A stretch of 64,000 nucleotides of DNA, from contig JAEXBS010000072.1 of NCBI GenBank assembly GCA_023393915.1, positions 36,488-100,487 on the forward strand, written 5' to 3'. The notes under the pieces are model-generated. The model was not told the origin of the DNA. It was given only the letters and a program-made list of their open reading frames with translations, and did not search any database. The stretch is from Bacteroidota bacterium (GTDB lineage Bacteria; Bacteroidota; Bacteroidia; Flavobacteriales; Weeksellaceae). Of the stretch, positions 24,644-33,742 are shown one piece after another. Position 1 is the first letter of the stretch. The number at the start of each line of letters is the position of its first letter. The position numbers and the translations under genes were made by a program.

Positions 24644-26620
24644 ATGGCTGCAACTTCCGGTTCCGCTCATTTTAATGTGAAGAAATTATCCTTCGTTGGA
24701 GTAATCGTATCTTTAGGAATTGTCTTTGGCGATATCGGTACCTCTCCACTGTATGTAATGAAGGCAATTGTCAATGCCTTCAAGGGAACCAATGCAGCAC
24801 TTCCTTTGGAAGACTATATTGAAGGGGCGCTCTCTTGTATTATCTACACTTTAACTTTACAAACCACCATTAAATATGTGATTATCGCTTTGCGAGCTGA
24901 TAACAAAGGGGAAGGAGGAATTCTAGCCTTGTATTCACTAGTGAAGCGTATGAAGAAACCCTGGCTGTACCTTATTGCTTTGATTGGTGGTGCGACTTTA
25001 GTGGCCGATAGCGTTATCACCCCCTCTCTTACGGTTATGTCCGCAGTGGAAGGATTGAAGATCTTTAATCCAGAAACTCCGGTGGTATTAATTACTTGTG
25101 TGATATTACTTGTGCTTTTTGTCATGCAACAGTTTGGAACTAGTATCATTGGGAAGTTTTTTGGTCCTATTATGGTTTTGTGGTTTTTGAGTCTGGGCAT
25201 CTTTGGATTCATACATATTTTTGATCATGTAGAAATACTTAAAGCTTTTAATCCCTATTACGCCTACCAATTAATTACGCATTCTCCTAGTGCAATTGTT
25301 ATTATGGGAGCTGTATTCCTTTGTACTACGGGAGCAGAAGCCCTTTATTCTGATCTAGGTCATTGTGGTAAAGCCAATATTCGAATAAGTTGGATTTTCG
25401 TAAAAATAATGCTCATTTTGAACTATTTGGGTCAAGGAGCATGGATTCTTGACAATCTTGAACTTGCGCAGTCGAGTATGAATCCTTTTTTTGGTATTAT
25501 GCCCTCTTATTTGATCCTTCCAGGAGTATTATTGGCTACGGTAGCTGCCGTCATTGCTAGCCAAGCGGTTATTACCGGTTCTTTTACCATGTTCTCTGAA
25601 GCCATGTCTATTAACTTTTGGCCGAACCAGAAAATTGATTATCCGTCCGGTGTTAAGGGGCAGATGTACATTCCTAGAATCAACTGGACGCTACTGGCTA
25701 TGTGTATTGTTGTAGTTCTTTATTTTAAAGAGTCAGGAAAGATGGAAGCTGCCTACGGTCTGACCATTACCATTACTATGTTAATGACAACCATACTTCT
25801 ATTGTTTTGGTTAAGAAGAAACCGAGTGCCTACCGTTTTAATTGCTCTTTTTGCGTTGGTGTATTTAGGTATTGAATTAGGCTTCTTTTATTCAAACGTG
25901 ATTAAGTTTTTTGATGGGGGATGGCTGACGGTCGTGCTGGGTGGTTTAATTGGATTGGGAATGTATGCATGGTATAATGGTAGACTCATTAAAAACAAGT
26001 TTATTAAGTTCGTCAAGCTAGCCGATTATGTACCGGTAATTAAGGATTTGAAACTGGATGAAACCATTCCAAAATACGCAACGAATTTAGCTTTTTTAAG
26101 TCGTGCTAAGCGAAGTGATGAGATTGAAGCCAAGATTGTTTATTCCATTCTGAGGAAGCAACCCAAAAGAGCTGATCACTACTTTATATTAAATATAATA
26201 AACCAAGAAGAGCCCTATACTTTTAATTATTCTCTTAACGAAGTGGTGCCTGGAACTATTTTTAAAGTGGATTTCCACTTAGGATTCAAAATAGAGAGGA
26301 GGATTAATGATTATTTTGATAATGTATTAAGTGATTTAATGGAGCAAAAAGTCATCCCTAACAAGAGCGCGCACCCTTCCTTACGAATGCATGACGTTCC
26401 TCCAGATTTAAAGTATGTCATCATTGACAATACTTATATAAACGATACCTTACTGTCCGTGAAGGAGAAGATCACACTTAACATTTACAACTTTGTCAAA
26501 TACATTGGTAGTGATGATTTTAAAGCCTGGGGGGTGTCTTCACACAATGCAGTTGTGGAGTCTGCGCCGATATTGGATCAGATGGGTAAAACTAAAAAAA
26601 TCACTCCTCTGAGGAAATAG
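24644..26620 (+). CDS. kup: KUP/HAK/KT potassium uptake permease
   Basis: A 658-residue proton-coupled potassium transporter of the inner membrane. It has twelve hydrophobic helices in the first 440 residues and a cytoplasmic C-terminal domain of about 200 residues. The family signature GIVFGDIGTSPLYVMKAI is at about 25-42, and TTGAEALYSDLGHCGKANIR lies in the fifth loop. Length is normal. It has its own promoter and no partner genes. Confidence 0.95.
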   Translation: MAATSGSAHFNVKKLSFVGVIVSLGIVFGDIGTSPLYVMKAIVNAFKGTNAALPLEDYIEGALSCIIYTLTLQTTIKYVIIALRADNKGEGGILALYSLVKRMKKPWLYLIALIGGATLVADSVITPSLTVMSAVEGLKIFNPETPVVLITCVILLVLFVMQQFGTSIIGKFFGPIMVLWFLSLGIFGFIHIFDHVEILKAFNPYYAYQLITHSPSAIVIMGAVFLCTTGAEALYSDLGHCGKANIRISWIFVKIMLILNYLGQGAWILDNLELAQSSMNPFFGIMPSYLILPGVLLATVAAVIASQAVITGSFTMFSEAMSINFWPNQKIDYPSGVKGQMYIPRINWTLLAMCIVVVLYFKESGKMEAAYGLTITITMLMTTILLLFWLRRNRVPTVLIALFALVYLGIELGFFYSNVIKFFDGGWLTVVLGGLIGLGMYAWYNGRLIKNKFIKFVKLADYVPVIKDLKLDETIPKYATNLAFLSRAKRSDEIEAKIVYSILRKQPKRADHYFILNIINQEEPYTFNYSLNEVVPGTIFKVDFHLGFKIERRINDYFDNVLSDLMEQKVIPNKSAHPSLRMHDVPPDLKYVIIDNTYINDTLLSVKEKITLNIYNFVKYIGSDDFKAWGVSSHNAVVESAPILDQMGKTKKITPLRK

Positions 26621-26684
26621 CCTTTAAGGTTTTGCCTTTCATTACCATAGGGGGGAAGCTCCCAACCATCTCAATTTATTTTAA

Positions 26685-26692
26685 TAAATTTG
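26685..26692 (+). promoter_or_regulatory. -7 element of the Fur-family gene promoter
   Basis: TAAATTTG, 16 bp before the ATG of the Fur-family gene. Confidence 0.55.
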
Positions 26693-26708
26693 TAGAGAAT
26701 TTCATACA

Positions 26709-27182
26709 ATGAACGCGAAAACGACGGAGTCAAATAATCAAGTAATTAAGGAAGTATTGAAGCAGTACCTTCAAGAGAAGGGATTTCGAAATACACCTGA
26801 ACGCTATACCATACTAGAGGAAATCTACAATATGGATCATCACTTCAATGTTGATGATCTTTACCTACTCATGATGCAGAAAAAGTATCATGTGTCTAAA
26901 GCGACAATTTACAATACCATTGAGATATTTCTTGATGCGGGCCTTATAAGAAAGCATCAATTTGGAGAGAAAACCCTCAGTACCTCCTCCTACGAGAAGT
27001 CTTACTTCGATAAGCAGCACGATCACTTGGTTGTCTATCAGAAAGGGTCTGATAGAGAAATTCAGGAGATTATTGAGTTCTGTGCTCCACAGATTCAGGG
27101 AATTAAAGATGCGATTGAAGAAGCATTTGGCGTAGTAATTGATTCGCATTCTCTGTATTTTTACGGACGCAAAAAAGAATAA
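26709..27182 (+). CDS. Fur family regulator lacking the structural Cys pair
   Basis: A 157-residue metalloregulator with an N-terminal winged helix (KGFRNTPERYTILEEIYNMDHHFNVDDLY and VSKATIYNTIEIFLDAGLI) and a C-terminal dimerisation domain. The regulatory-site residues in QHDHLVVYQ are kept. The CxxC that binds structural zinc in classic Fur is replaced by YQKG (about 110-113), and no C-terminal CxxC is present; one Cys remains in IIEFCAPQ. It may sense iron, zinc or peroxide; I cannot tell which. Its stop overlaps the start of the OstA-like gene by 1 bp (TAATG). Confidence 0.88.
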   Translation: MNAKTTESNNQVIKEVLKQYLQEKGFRNTPERYTILEEIYNMDHHFNVDDLYLLMMQKKYHVSKATIYNTIEIFLDAGLIRKHQFGEKTLSTSSYEKSYFDKQHDHLVVYQKGSDREIQEIIEFCAPQIQGIKDAIEEAFGVVIDSHSLYFYGRKKE

Positions 27183-28921
27183 TGTACCGACTTTTCTGCC
27201 TGTTTTTTTTCTTTTGGGCTAATTTTTCAATCGCTCAAATTCAAACCCAACCTAAGGAGCCATTGGTTAAGGATCCTTTTTTTACCACTCCTTCAAAAGC
27301 AACCACGAGTTCTACAGAAAGAATAGAGCTTATTCATTCCGATGAGTTTTCACTTCATCCGGATAAATACGGAGGCAATCCTTTTTTTTCTGGAAATGTA
27401 AAGTTTTCCCATAAAGGCTCAATTTTAACTGCCGATCAAGTTATTTTGTACCGAGAAGAAAATTTTGTCAAAGCCATTGGCAATGTGCGATTAGCCAATG
27501 CAGACGGTTCTGTTATTACAGCGAAGGAAATGGAATACGATGGGAATACAGAACGAGGTATTGCTCGCAAAAACGTTGTTTTGACGGACCCAAAACAAAC
27601 GATCAAAACGGAAACCTTGTATTACGATCGGAAAATCAATCAAGCTTACTTCAATACGGGAGGAACAATCATTAGCGAGCAAAGTACGATGTACACGAAA
27701 TTGGCTACATATGATGTTTCTACCAAAATGATTGATTTCACAGGGGATGTGAAGATCAATAATCCAGATTATATTATTGAAGGAAGTAATATCAAACAGA
27801 ACCAAAACACAAGGGTAGCAGAGTTTTTTGGTCCAACACGTATTATTAATAGAGAGAATCCTGAAAATTATGTTTATACAGAGCAAGGTCGTTATCTTAT
27901 GAACGATAAAGAAGCTTATCTGAATAAAAACTCTAGGATTCATTATAATGGAAAAGTACTTTACGGAGACCAGATGTACTATAACCAAAATACTGGATTT
28001 GGTCGAGCCAAAGATAATGTTACACTAGATGATCCAATGGAAAACCGGTACATCAAAGGGGGGTATGGAGAAATCTACGAAAAGATCGATTCCGCAATGA
28101 TTACGGAGAAACCATACGCCGTTAAAGTTCTTGAGAAAGATTCCATCTATTTTTCTGCAGAAAGAATTTTAGCTTATCAAAAGCTTGATTCATTAGGGGT
28201 GAAAAAAAGTTTTTTGCGTGCCTATAGGAAAGCGAGAATGTATAAATCAAACGCTCAAGCCCGTTCGGATTCTTTACGTTTTAATGAAACAGATGGTATA
28301 ATGCATCTAGAAGGTGCTCCTTATCTTTGGAGCGGAGCCAAACAGGTAACGGGTAATAAAGTAGAAGTCTATTTTGATACGGAAAAAGAGGCGATTGATT
28401 CAGTTAAGGTACTTGGGAATGGGTTTGCGATTAGTAAAGCCGATTCAACGAATCTAAAAGATGAATTTAATCAAGTTAAAGGTCGGGTGCTTTTAGTTAA
28501 TTATGAAAATAATGAAATTAAAACGGCTCAGGCCCTTGGAAATGCTCAAGCCATTACGTATGCAGATTCTGAAAACGAAGAGACTTTAGAAATGGAGCGA
28601 ATCGGAGTGGTGCTTTCTACTTGTGGGACGATTGAAGTTTTGTTTGAAGGAAAGAAAGTTCAAATCATTTCATGCAATGTGGGCGCAAAATCCGATACTT
28701 ATCCCATGTCGATGATTGAGAAGGAGAAACGCTTCTTTCCAGATTTTAATTGGAATACTAAAGATCGACTTCAAAAATGGCAAGATATATTCGAAGATAG
28801 TCCGAATTACCCTGTTGTTGAATACGAGAGTGATAACAGCTTGTATGAAATGGCGCAAAAAGAACGCGATAGAAAACGTGCGGAAAGCAGGCCTGAAGTG
28901 CCTGTTCGAACCCGGAAGTAA
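27182..28921 (+). CDS. OstA-like / LptA-LptD N-terminal domain protein
   Basis: A 579-residue exported protein. A signal peptide covers about 1-18 (ending IAQIQ). OstA/LptA-type beta-jellyroll repeats fill most of it, seen as recurrent segments such as GNPFFSGNVKFSHKGSIL, VRLANADGSVITAKEMEYD and NKVEVYFDTEKEAIDSV. Bacteroidota proteins of this type probably form part of the periplasmic LPS bridge between LptC and the outer-membrane LptD. It is longer than E. coli LptA (185 residues) and lacks the LptD barrel. It is coupled to the Fur-family gene by a 1-bp overlap, so lipid transport may respond to metal status; this is inference. Confidence 0.85.
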   Translation: MYRLFCLFFFFWANFSIAQIQTQPKEPLVKDPFFTTPSKATTSSTERIELIHSDEFSLHPDKYGGNPFFSGNVKFSHKGSILTADQVILYREENFVKAIGNVRLANADGSVITAKEMEYDGNTERGIARKNVVLTDPKQTIKTETLYYDRKINQAYFNTGGTIISEQSTMYTKLATYDVSTKMIDFTGDVKINNPDYIIEGSNIKQNQNTRVAEFFGPTRIINRENPENYVYTEQGRYLMNDKEAYLNKNSRIHYNGKVLYGDQMYYNQNTGFGRAKDNVTLDDPMENRYIKGGYGEIYEKIDSAMITEKPYAVKVLEKDSIYFSAERILAYQKLDSLGVKKSFLRAYRKARMYKSNAQARSDSLRFNETDGIMHLEGAPYLWSGAKQVTGNKVEVYFDTEKEAIDSVKVLGNGFAISKADSTNLKDEFNQVKGRVLLVNYENNEIKTAQALGNAQAITYADSENEETLEMERIGVVLSTCGTIEVLFEGKKVQIISCNVGAKSDTYPMSMIEKEKRFFPDFNWNTKDRLQKWQDIFEDSPNYPVVEYESDNSLYEMAQKERDRKRAESRPEVPVRTRK

Positions 28922-28984
28922 GTATTTAAACAGCAGTATTTTTATAAGTTAACTGTTAATTCTAACCAATATTTTCAATTGAAA

Positions 28985-30163
28985 ATGCAGAATGAATTTT
29001 TCAAGTACCAAGCACAAACTACGCCCTATGCATCGGGTTTCCAAGTAGAAAGTGCAAAGGGATCTTATATCTATGGAACCGATGGTAAAGCATATCTTGA
29101 TTTTGTAGCTGGGGTGTCTGCCAATACTCTTGGTCACTCACATCCCAAAGTTGTAGAAGCTATTGTGAATCAAGCGCAGAAGTATTTGCATGTTATGGTT
29201 TATGGAGAATACGCACAGGAAATGCCTGTTCGTTTGTGTGAATTACTAGCGCAATCGACACCAGATCCATTGGAAGTCACTTATTTGGTGAATTCTGGAG
29301 CTGAAGCTATAGATGGAAGTTTAAAGCTAGCGAAACGGTATACTGGCCGAGAAGAAATTATCTCCTTTAAGCATTCGTATCATGGGAATACCCATGGAGC
29401 CTTATCGGTTAGCGGAAATGAAGTTCACAAACGGGAATTTCGTCCTCTTTTGCCTTTGGTTAAATTTATCGAGTTTAATTGTTTTGAAGATTTAGAGGAA
29501 ATAACAGAAAAGACAGCGTGCGTAATCTTGGAGACGATTCAAGGAGCGGCAGGGTTTTTACTTCCAGACCCCCAATATTTAAAGCAATTAAAAAATAGAT
29601 GCGAGCAAGTAGGGGCTCTACTTATACTCGATGAAATTCAACCCGGTTTTGGAAGAACAGGGAAATTATTTGCTTTTGAGCACTACGGCATTGTACCCGA
29701 TATATTAGCAATAGGAAAAGGAATGGGAGGAGGAGTGCCGGTCGGTGCTTTTATGAGCTCTACTGAAATCATGCAGTCGCTGACGCATTCTCCTAAACTC
29801 GGTCATATCACCACCTTTGGAGGAAATCCATTAATAGCCTCAGCCTGCTATGCAACTCTTAAAGAAGTATTAGAAAGTGGATTAATGTCAACGGTACAAG
29901 AAAAGGAAGATTTATTCCGTCAACTGCTTATTCATCCTAAAATTAAGCAAATTAATGGGCGAGGATTGATGCTTGCAGTGGACTTGGGGAGTCCCGAATT
30001 TACCTTGGAAGTGGCCAAAAAATGTATGGAAAAAGGTTTAATTGTGTTCTGGCAATTGTATCGCAATGAATTCCTTCGGTTATCTCCGCCTTTAACTATC
30101 TCAATGGAGGAGATAGCTCTAGGGTGTCAAATTATTTTAGAAGCAATAGACCAATGCTCTTAA
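28985..30163 (+). CDS. Class III aminotransferase (acetylornithine type)
   Basis: A 392-residue PLP enzyme, fold type I. Cofactor residues are in VNSGAEAIDGSLKLAKRYTG, ILDEIQPGFGRTGKLFAFEH and the Schiff-base Lys in AIGKGMGGGVPVGAF. ATG at 28985 is chosen over an in-frame TTG at 28979. It resembles acetylornithine, ornithine and 4-aminobutyrate aminotransferases; in Bacteroidota such genes are usually labelled aspartate aminotransferase family protein. No arginine genes are nearby, so the substrate is open. It follows the OstA-like gene by 63 bp. Confidence 0.88.
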   Translation: MQNEFFKYQAQTTPYASGFQVESAKGSYIYGTDGKAYLDFVAGVSANTLGHSHPKVVEAIVNQAQKYLHVMVYGEYAQEMPVRLCELLAQSTPDPLEVTYLVNSGAEAIDGSLKLAKRYTGREEIISFKHSYHGNTHGALSVSGNEVHKREFRPLLPLVKFIEFNCFEDLEEITEKTACVILETIQGAAGFLLPDPQYLKQLKNRCEQVGALLILDEIQPGFGRTGKLFAFEHYGIVPDILAIGKGMGGGVPVGAFMSSTEIMQSLTHSPKLGHITTFGGNPLIASACYATLKEVLESGLMSTVQEKEDLFRQLLIHPKIKQINGRGLMLAVDLGSPEFTLEVAKKCMEKGLIVFWQLYRNEFLRLSPPLTISMEEIALGCQIILEAIDQCS

Positions 30164-30247
30164 AGTTTAGAAGCTAAAAATCAGTAGTTTTCTATAGTGT
30201 AAATAAAAAATTAATTTATATATTGCGGCACATTAGAAAAATTAACT

Positions 30248-30634
30248 ATGGCGAAGCAGAAGGTGCACTATGAATTTCCGATGCACTGTCTATCCGAAAT
30301 TTTGTATGAATATTTAGCAAGTGCTGAAGGGCTTTCGGAGTGGTTTGCGGATGAAGTGATTGAGAAAGGAGATGATTTCTATTTTAGCTGGGGAGGAGGT
30401 CCTGCAGAAAAGGCGACACTAATTCGATACAAACCTGAAAGCTTTGTCCGATTCCGATGGGAAGAAGATGAAGGAACAAAAAATTTCTTTGAAATGACAA
30501 TCGTCATTGACGAGATAACCGATGATCTTGCGCTCAATATTACAGATTTTTGTGAACCAGGCGACAAGGACGAGAATAGATTGTATTGGGAAAATTTGAT
30601 TGAAAATTTACAAATTAAATTAGGTGCTGCATAA
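30248..30634 (+). CDS. START-like (SRPBCC) domain protein
   Basis: A 128-residue cytoplasmic protein with the helix-grip fold of SRPBCC/AHSA1-type proteins. It starts MAKQKVHYEFPMHCLSEILYEYLA, and FSWGGGPAEKATLIRYKPESFVRFRW is the conserved beta core. Members bind hydrophobic ligands; the function here is unknown. It is a lineage-typical gene in Flavobacteriia. A terminator follows. Confidence 0.85.
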   Translation: MAKQKVHYEFPMHCLSEILYEYLASAEGLSEWFADEVIEKGDDFYFSWGGGPAEKATLIRYKPESFVRFRWEEDEGTKNFFEMTIVIDEITDDLALNITDFCEPGDKDENRLYWENLIENLQIKLGAA

Positions 30635-30655
30635 GCAATAAAATAATAAGAATAC

Positions 30656-30691
30656 AAAAATGATAAGCCTTTAGGTTTATCATTTTTTTTA
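30656..30691 (+). terminator. Terminator of the START-like gene
   Basis: AAATGATAAGCC pairs with GGTTTATCATTT, with one G-T pair, and extends into T residues. Confidence 0.85.
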
Positions 30692-30763
30692 GATTTATTA
30701 GTACGAATGCTTTTGGGAATGCTTAATTTTGAGGTTTGATAAATTTAAGATATAAGTAGTCGA

Positions 30764-31555
30764 ATGGAAATAACGCAGCAGAATCGTTCTTTTTTGTACG
30801 GTGATTCGGTCACTGTATTTTTTTATGTTCATCAAGGAAAACTCATTTTCTCAGAAGAGAGCTATTTCTATTTAATGGCCAGTATGAGAAAATTGCGAAT
30901 GCTGATTCCTTTGAGTTATACCTTAGAGTATTTTGAGCAAATTTTAAACACGCAGCTACAAGAGCGAAAAAGTTCTGAAGGGATTTTTAATTTCATGGTA
31001 TACCGCAAAGAGGGCTTTGCTTCTTTAGAAAAGGCTGAGGTTGATTTTAGTATAGGTTTTTATGAACTTAATGATTTATTGTCCTTGCAAGGGCCATTGA
31101 ATTTAGACCTCATAAGAGAAATTCATTTGAGTTCGAATCTGTTATCTGGAATACATGTACATAAGGTGGAAAATATTTATGCAAGTATTTATTCACAGCA
31201 AAACGATCTGGGAGATGTAATTTTTCTCAATGAGAATAAACGCATTGCACGTGCGGGTATAGGGAATCTGCTTTTTTTACAAGACGGTGTACTTCGAATT
31301 CCAAAACAGAGTGAGGGGGCTTATATCTCCCCACTGATGGAAGCCTTTGTGACTTTCATTCATAAAAATAATCTTGCCCAAGTGGATCCTACCGAACTGG
31401 CTCCTTTTGAGAGTCAAAAAGCGCAGGAAATTCTCTTGATTTCAGATGAAAAAGGACTTTTTCCTGTTCAGCAAATTAGAAATAAGGTCTTTGCGTATTC
31501 CCAGATTGAGCAGTGGGTACAACAATGGAAGAATTCGCTTGTGCTCAGCGTTTAA
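30764..31555 (+). CDS. DUF3822-like protein
   Basis: A 263-residue cytoplasmic protein with no signal peptide or membrane helix. The pattern of two similar halves, the position after a START-like gene and the length resemble the DUF3822 family of flavobacteria, which has an actin-like fold. I assign this from overall character, not from a motif. In relatives an rsmD methyltransferase gene often follows, but it does not here; the next feature is a terminator. Function is unknown. Confidence 0.55.
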   Translation: MEITQQNRSFLYGDSVTVFFYVHQGKLIFSEESYFYLMASMRKLRMLIPLSYTLEYFEQILNTQLQERKSSEGIFNFMVYRKEGFASLEKAEVDFSIGFYELNDLLSLQGPLNLDLIREIHLSSNLLSGIHVHKVENIYASIYSQQNDLGDVIFLNENKRIARAGIGNLLFLQDGVLRIPKQSEGAYISPLMEAFVTFIHKNNLAQVDPTELAPFESQKAQEILLISDEKGLFPVQQIRNKVFAYSQIEQWVQQWKNSLVLSV

Positions 31556-31578
31556 AACAACTTTCTAATGGAATTGTC

Positions 31579-31625
31579 AAACCCAGCAAACCGCCTTTTG
31601 CATCAGGCCTTTTGCCGGGTTTTTA
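31579..31625 (+). terminator. Terminator after the DUF3822-like gene
   Basis: AAACCCAGCAAA (31579-31590) pairs with TTTGCCGGGTTT (31611-31622), with one mismatch and a 20-nt loop, and ends in T residues. Confidence 0.75.
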
Positions 31626-31760
31626 TCTCTGACTTTGTAAAAAAAGTAGAGGGTTCTATGAAAAATTTAATTCTATTGTAATTGCTTTACAAAGGAAGGT
31701 CTTTTTCCTCTTAAATATTCTTAAGAGATCTACTAAAGTCTGTTAAATTTTTTTGTGGGA

Positions 31761-32309
31761 TTAATTCATAGAAATATCTTCCGGTGAATTGGCCCATAAT
31801 AAAAATTCACCCCCTAGATTTTGCATCACTTTTTTCCATAAGTTAGTATCGGTGGAAGTGGTGTAGTCCAGGTTGTAAATGTCTACAGGGGTCCAAAATT
31901 TATTTTCTATTTCCTTTTCTAACTGCCCCTTACTCCAACCACTGTAACCTGAAAAAACTTTTATTTGGTCAAGGGTCAAATTGTTTTGAATAAGTTGAAT
32001 CAATACACCTTCAATGTCCTCAGTTAGATGGTGGTCCGGGTCAATGGGAAGATAGTATTCACTGACTGGTTCTCCTTTGATAATAAAGAAGGTTTTGTCT
32101 TTTTCTACGGGTCCTCCTTCATAAATATCGATTTGAAGTTCAACAAGTGGAGAGTTTTGAGGCAAGTCAAACGGAATCTTTTTATTTAGTATAAGCCCAA
32201 AAGCGCCATGTTCATTATGGTCAATAATGAGCACTACAGAACGCGAAAAAATATCTCCGCTAAGATCAGGGGTGGAAATTAAAATTTTACCTTTGTAATA
32301 GTTACTCAT
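31761..32309 (-). CDS. YqgE/AlgH family protein
   Basis: A 182-residue protein of the YqgE/AlgH (DUF179) family. Typical segments are YYKGKILISTPDLSGDIFSRSVVLIIDHNEHGAFGLILNK near the N-terminus, YEGGPVEKDKTFFI, and GYSGWSKGQLEKEIE near 120. ATG at 32309 is used; a TTG two codons upstream is less likely. AlgH was named as an alginate regulator in Pseudomonas, but the biochemical function is unsettled. It is divergent from pdxH with about 20 bp between starts. Confidence 0.92.
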   Translation of the reverse strand: MSNYYKGKILISTPDLSGDIFSRSVVLIIDHNEHGAFGLILNKKIPFDLPQNSPLVELQIDIYEGGPVEKDKTFFIIKGEPVSEYYLPIDPDHHLTEDIEGVLIQLIQNNLTLDQIKVFSGYSGWSKGQLEKEIENKFWTPVDIYNLDYTTSTDTNLWKKVMQNLGGEFLLWANSPEDISMN

Positions 32310-32329
32310 ACTCAAAAGTAAAAAAATAT

Positions 32330-32974
32330 ATGGAAAATCTTCATGATCTTCGAAAAGTTTATAGTAAATCAGAACTTCTTGAGTCAGAAATCAAGCTGAA
32401 CCCGATGGAGCAGTTTCGAAATTGGTTTTTAGATGCAGAGCAGTGTGAAGGAATTTCAGAGGTCAATGCAGTAAATTTGAGTACCGTTGACCCAGAAGGT
32501 GGACCAAGGTCGCGTATGGTGCTCCTAAAATCATTTAGTTGGGAGGGATTTGTTTTTTATACCAATTATTTAAGTCAAAAGGGTAGAGCGATGGAGCTTC
32601 AGCCTAAAATATGTCTCCATTTTTTCTGGCCGCCTTTAGAGCGTCAAGTAATAATTAAGGCAAGAGCTGAAAAGCTAGCGCCTAATCTTAGTGATGGGTA
32701 TTTTTCTCAGCGCCCTAGAGGAAGTCAGTTAGGAGCATGGACTTCTGATCAAAGCAAAGAGGTGCCCAGTAGGGAATTTTTAGAGGAGCGAATGAAAGAG
32801 CTGGAGCAACAAATGGAAAATAAGGAAATTGAAAGACCTAGTCACTGGGGTGGAATCTTAGCTCGTCCTTACGAGATTGAATTCTGGCAGGGACGTGAAA
32901 ATCGACTTCACGATCGCATCCGTTATCAATTGACGGACGAATTCCATTGGGAATATCATAGGTTAGCACCTTAA
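32330..32974 (+). CDS. pdxH: Pyridoxamine/pyridoxine 5'-phosphate oxidase
   Basis: A 214-residue FMN-dependent oxidase that makes pyridoxal 5'-phosphate, the last step of vitamin B6 synthesis and salvage. Typical motifs are the FMN-binding SRMVLLKSFSWEGFVFYTNY, GRAMELQPKICLHFFWPPLERQV, and the C-terminal PxxxEFWQGRENRLHDRIRY. Its length matches E. coli PdxH (218). It may share a divergent promoter region with the YqgE gene. Confidence 0.96.
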   Translation: MENLHDLRKVYSKSELLESEIKLNPMEQFRNWFLDAEQCEGISEVNAVNLSTVDPEGGPRSRMVLLKSFSWEGFVFYTNYLSQKGRAMELQPKICLHFFWPPLERQVIIKARAEKLAPNLSDGYFSQRPRGSQLGAWTSDQSKEVPSREFLEERMKELEQQMENKEIERPSHWGGILARPYEIEFWQGRENRLHDRIRYQLTDEFHWEYHRLAP

Positions 32975-32994
32975 TTTCTGTAATTCTAGAATGA

Positions 32995-33028
32995 AAAACC
33001 GCCCGGACAAAAGCCTGGGCGGTTTTAA
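32995..33028. terminator. Bidirectional terminator between pdxH and HU
   Basis: AAAACCGCCC pairs with GGGCGGTTTT, flanked by A and T runs on both sides. It would serve both convergent genes. Confidence 0.85.
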
Positions 33029-33049
33029 TAATTTTCTGATAGGATTGAA

Positions 33050-33340
33050 TTATTTTTTCTTTCCTCCTGCTACCGCATTGGCAAGGTCTGCACCTGCCTT
33101 AAACTTAGCTACTTTTTTTGCTGCAATCTTAATTGGTTTTTTTGTTGCAGGGTTGATCCCTTGTCTTGCTGCTCTTTCTGCAACTGAGAAGGTTCCAAAA
33201 CCTACAAGAGATACTTTTCCATCTTTTTTCTTCAATGTGGATTGTACATTGGACATAAAAGATTCTAAAGCGGCTTTTGCTGCTACTTTAGTGATGCTGG
33301 CATCTTTTGCCATAGCGTCGATTAATTCAGACTTGTTCAT
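33050..33340 (-). CDS. hup: DNA-binding protein HU
   Basis: A 96-residue HU/IHF-family nucleoid protein. The start is ATG at 33340 (MNKSELIDAMAKDASITKVA); the open frame extends 29 codons further but that part is the promoter region. The signature GFGTFSVAERAARQGINPATKKPIKI (about 47-72) is the DNA-bending beta-arm. The Lys/Ala-rich C-terminal tail is slightly longer than in E. coli HU (90). It has a very good promoter of its own. Confidence 0.95.
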   Translation of the reverse strand: MNKSELIDAMAKDASITKVAAKAALESFMSNVQSTLKKKDGKVSLVGFGTFSVAERAARQGINPATKKPIKIAAKKVAKFKAGADLANAVAGGKKK

Positions 33341-33375
33341 AACGATATTTAATTTAAAGTTAGTTGTTACCAGAG

Positions 33376-33406
33376 CAAATATAGCGTTATTTTCACATTG
33401 TGCAAA
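33376..33406 (-). promoter_or_regulatory. HU promoter
   Basis: Read on the minus strand: TTTG (complement of 33403-33406), a 19-nt spacer, then TATATTTG (complement of 33376-33383). This is an excellent consensus match, 36 bp before the HU ATG. Confidence 0.82.
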
Positions 33407-33704
33407 TTTATTTACATTTTTGAACAAAAATTGTACTGAACTTGCGACTTATGTTAATATATCATAATTGTGCTATGGTGAGATTTAGCGCGTTACAAGC
33501 TGCTAATATTGTGCCAAAAGTGCTATAAGTCAATGTTTTCAAATGTTTGTTTGGTTATAGATATAAATTGCGAAATCCTAAATTTAGCATTGCATTCAGG
33601 CTCTTTTTTCGTTGTAGTTGAAAATATGATAATAAAAGGTTGTTGTTCGTGATTAATTATTAAAATGCAATATTCTTATAGGTCTCGTAGTCAATGCGTT
33701 AATT

Positions 33705-33738
33705 TTTGCTTTTTTTAATATTTAAATTTTTAAATTTG
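33705..33738 (+). promoter_or_regulatory. panD promoter, probably leaderless
   Basis: TTTG (33705-33708), a 22-nt spacer, then TAAATTTG (33731-33738). Only four bases separate it from the panD ATG, so transcription would begin at or next to the start codon. Confidence 0.6.
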
Positions 33739-33742
33739 CGGC

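Larger units (their letters stand above)
33341..33742. other. Intergenic region between HU and panD
   Basis: The left part carries the HU leader and promoter; the right end carries the panD promoter. The middle (about 33420-33690) is AT-rich, with short repeats of GTGCTAT/GTGCCAAAAGTGCTAT (33471-33525). I see no gene or terminator there. Confidence 0.6.

Noticed and set aside
32991..33467. 158-codon plus-strand frame
   Set aside because: It is antisense to HU across its whole length; HU has a clear start and promoter.
33471..33525. Short GTGCTAT-like repeats between HU and panD
   Set aside because: Only two imperfect copies, with no regular spacing; not a CRISPR array or clear regulatory repeat.
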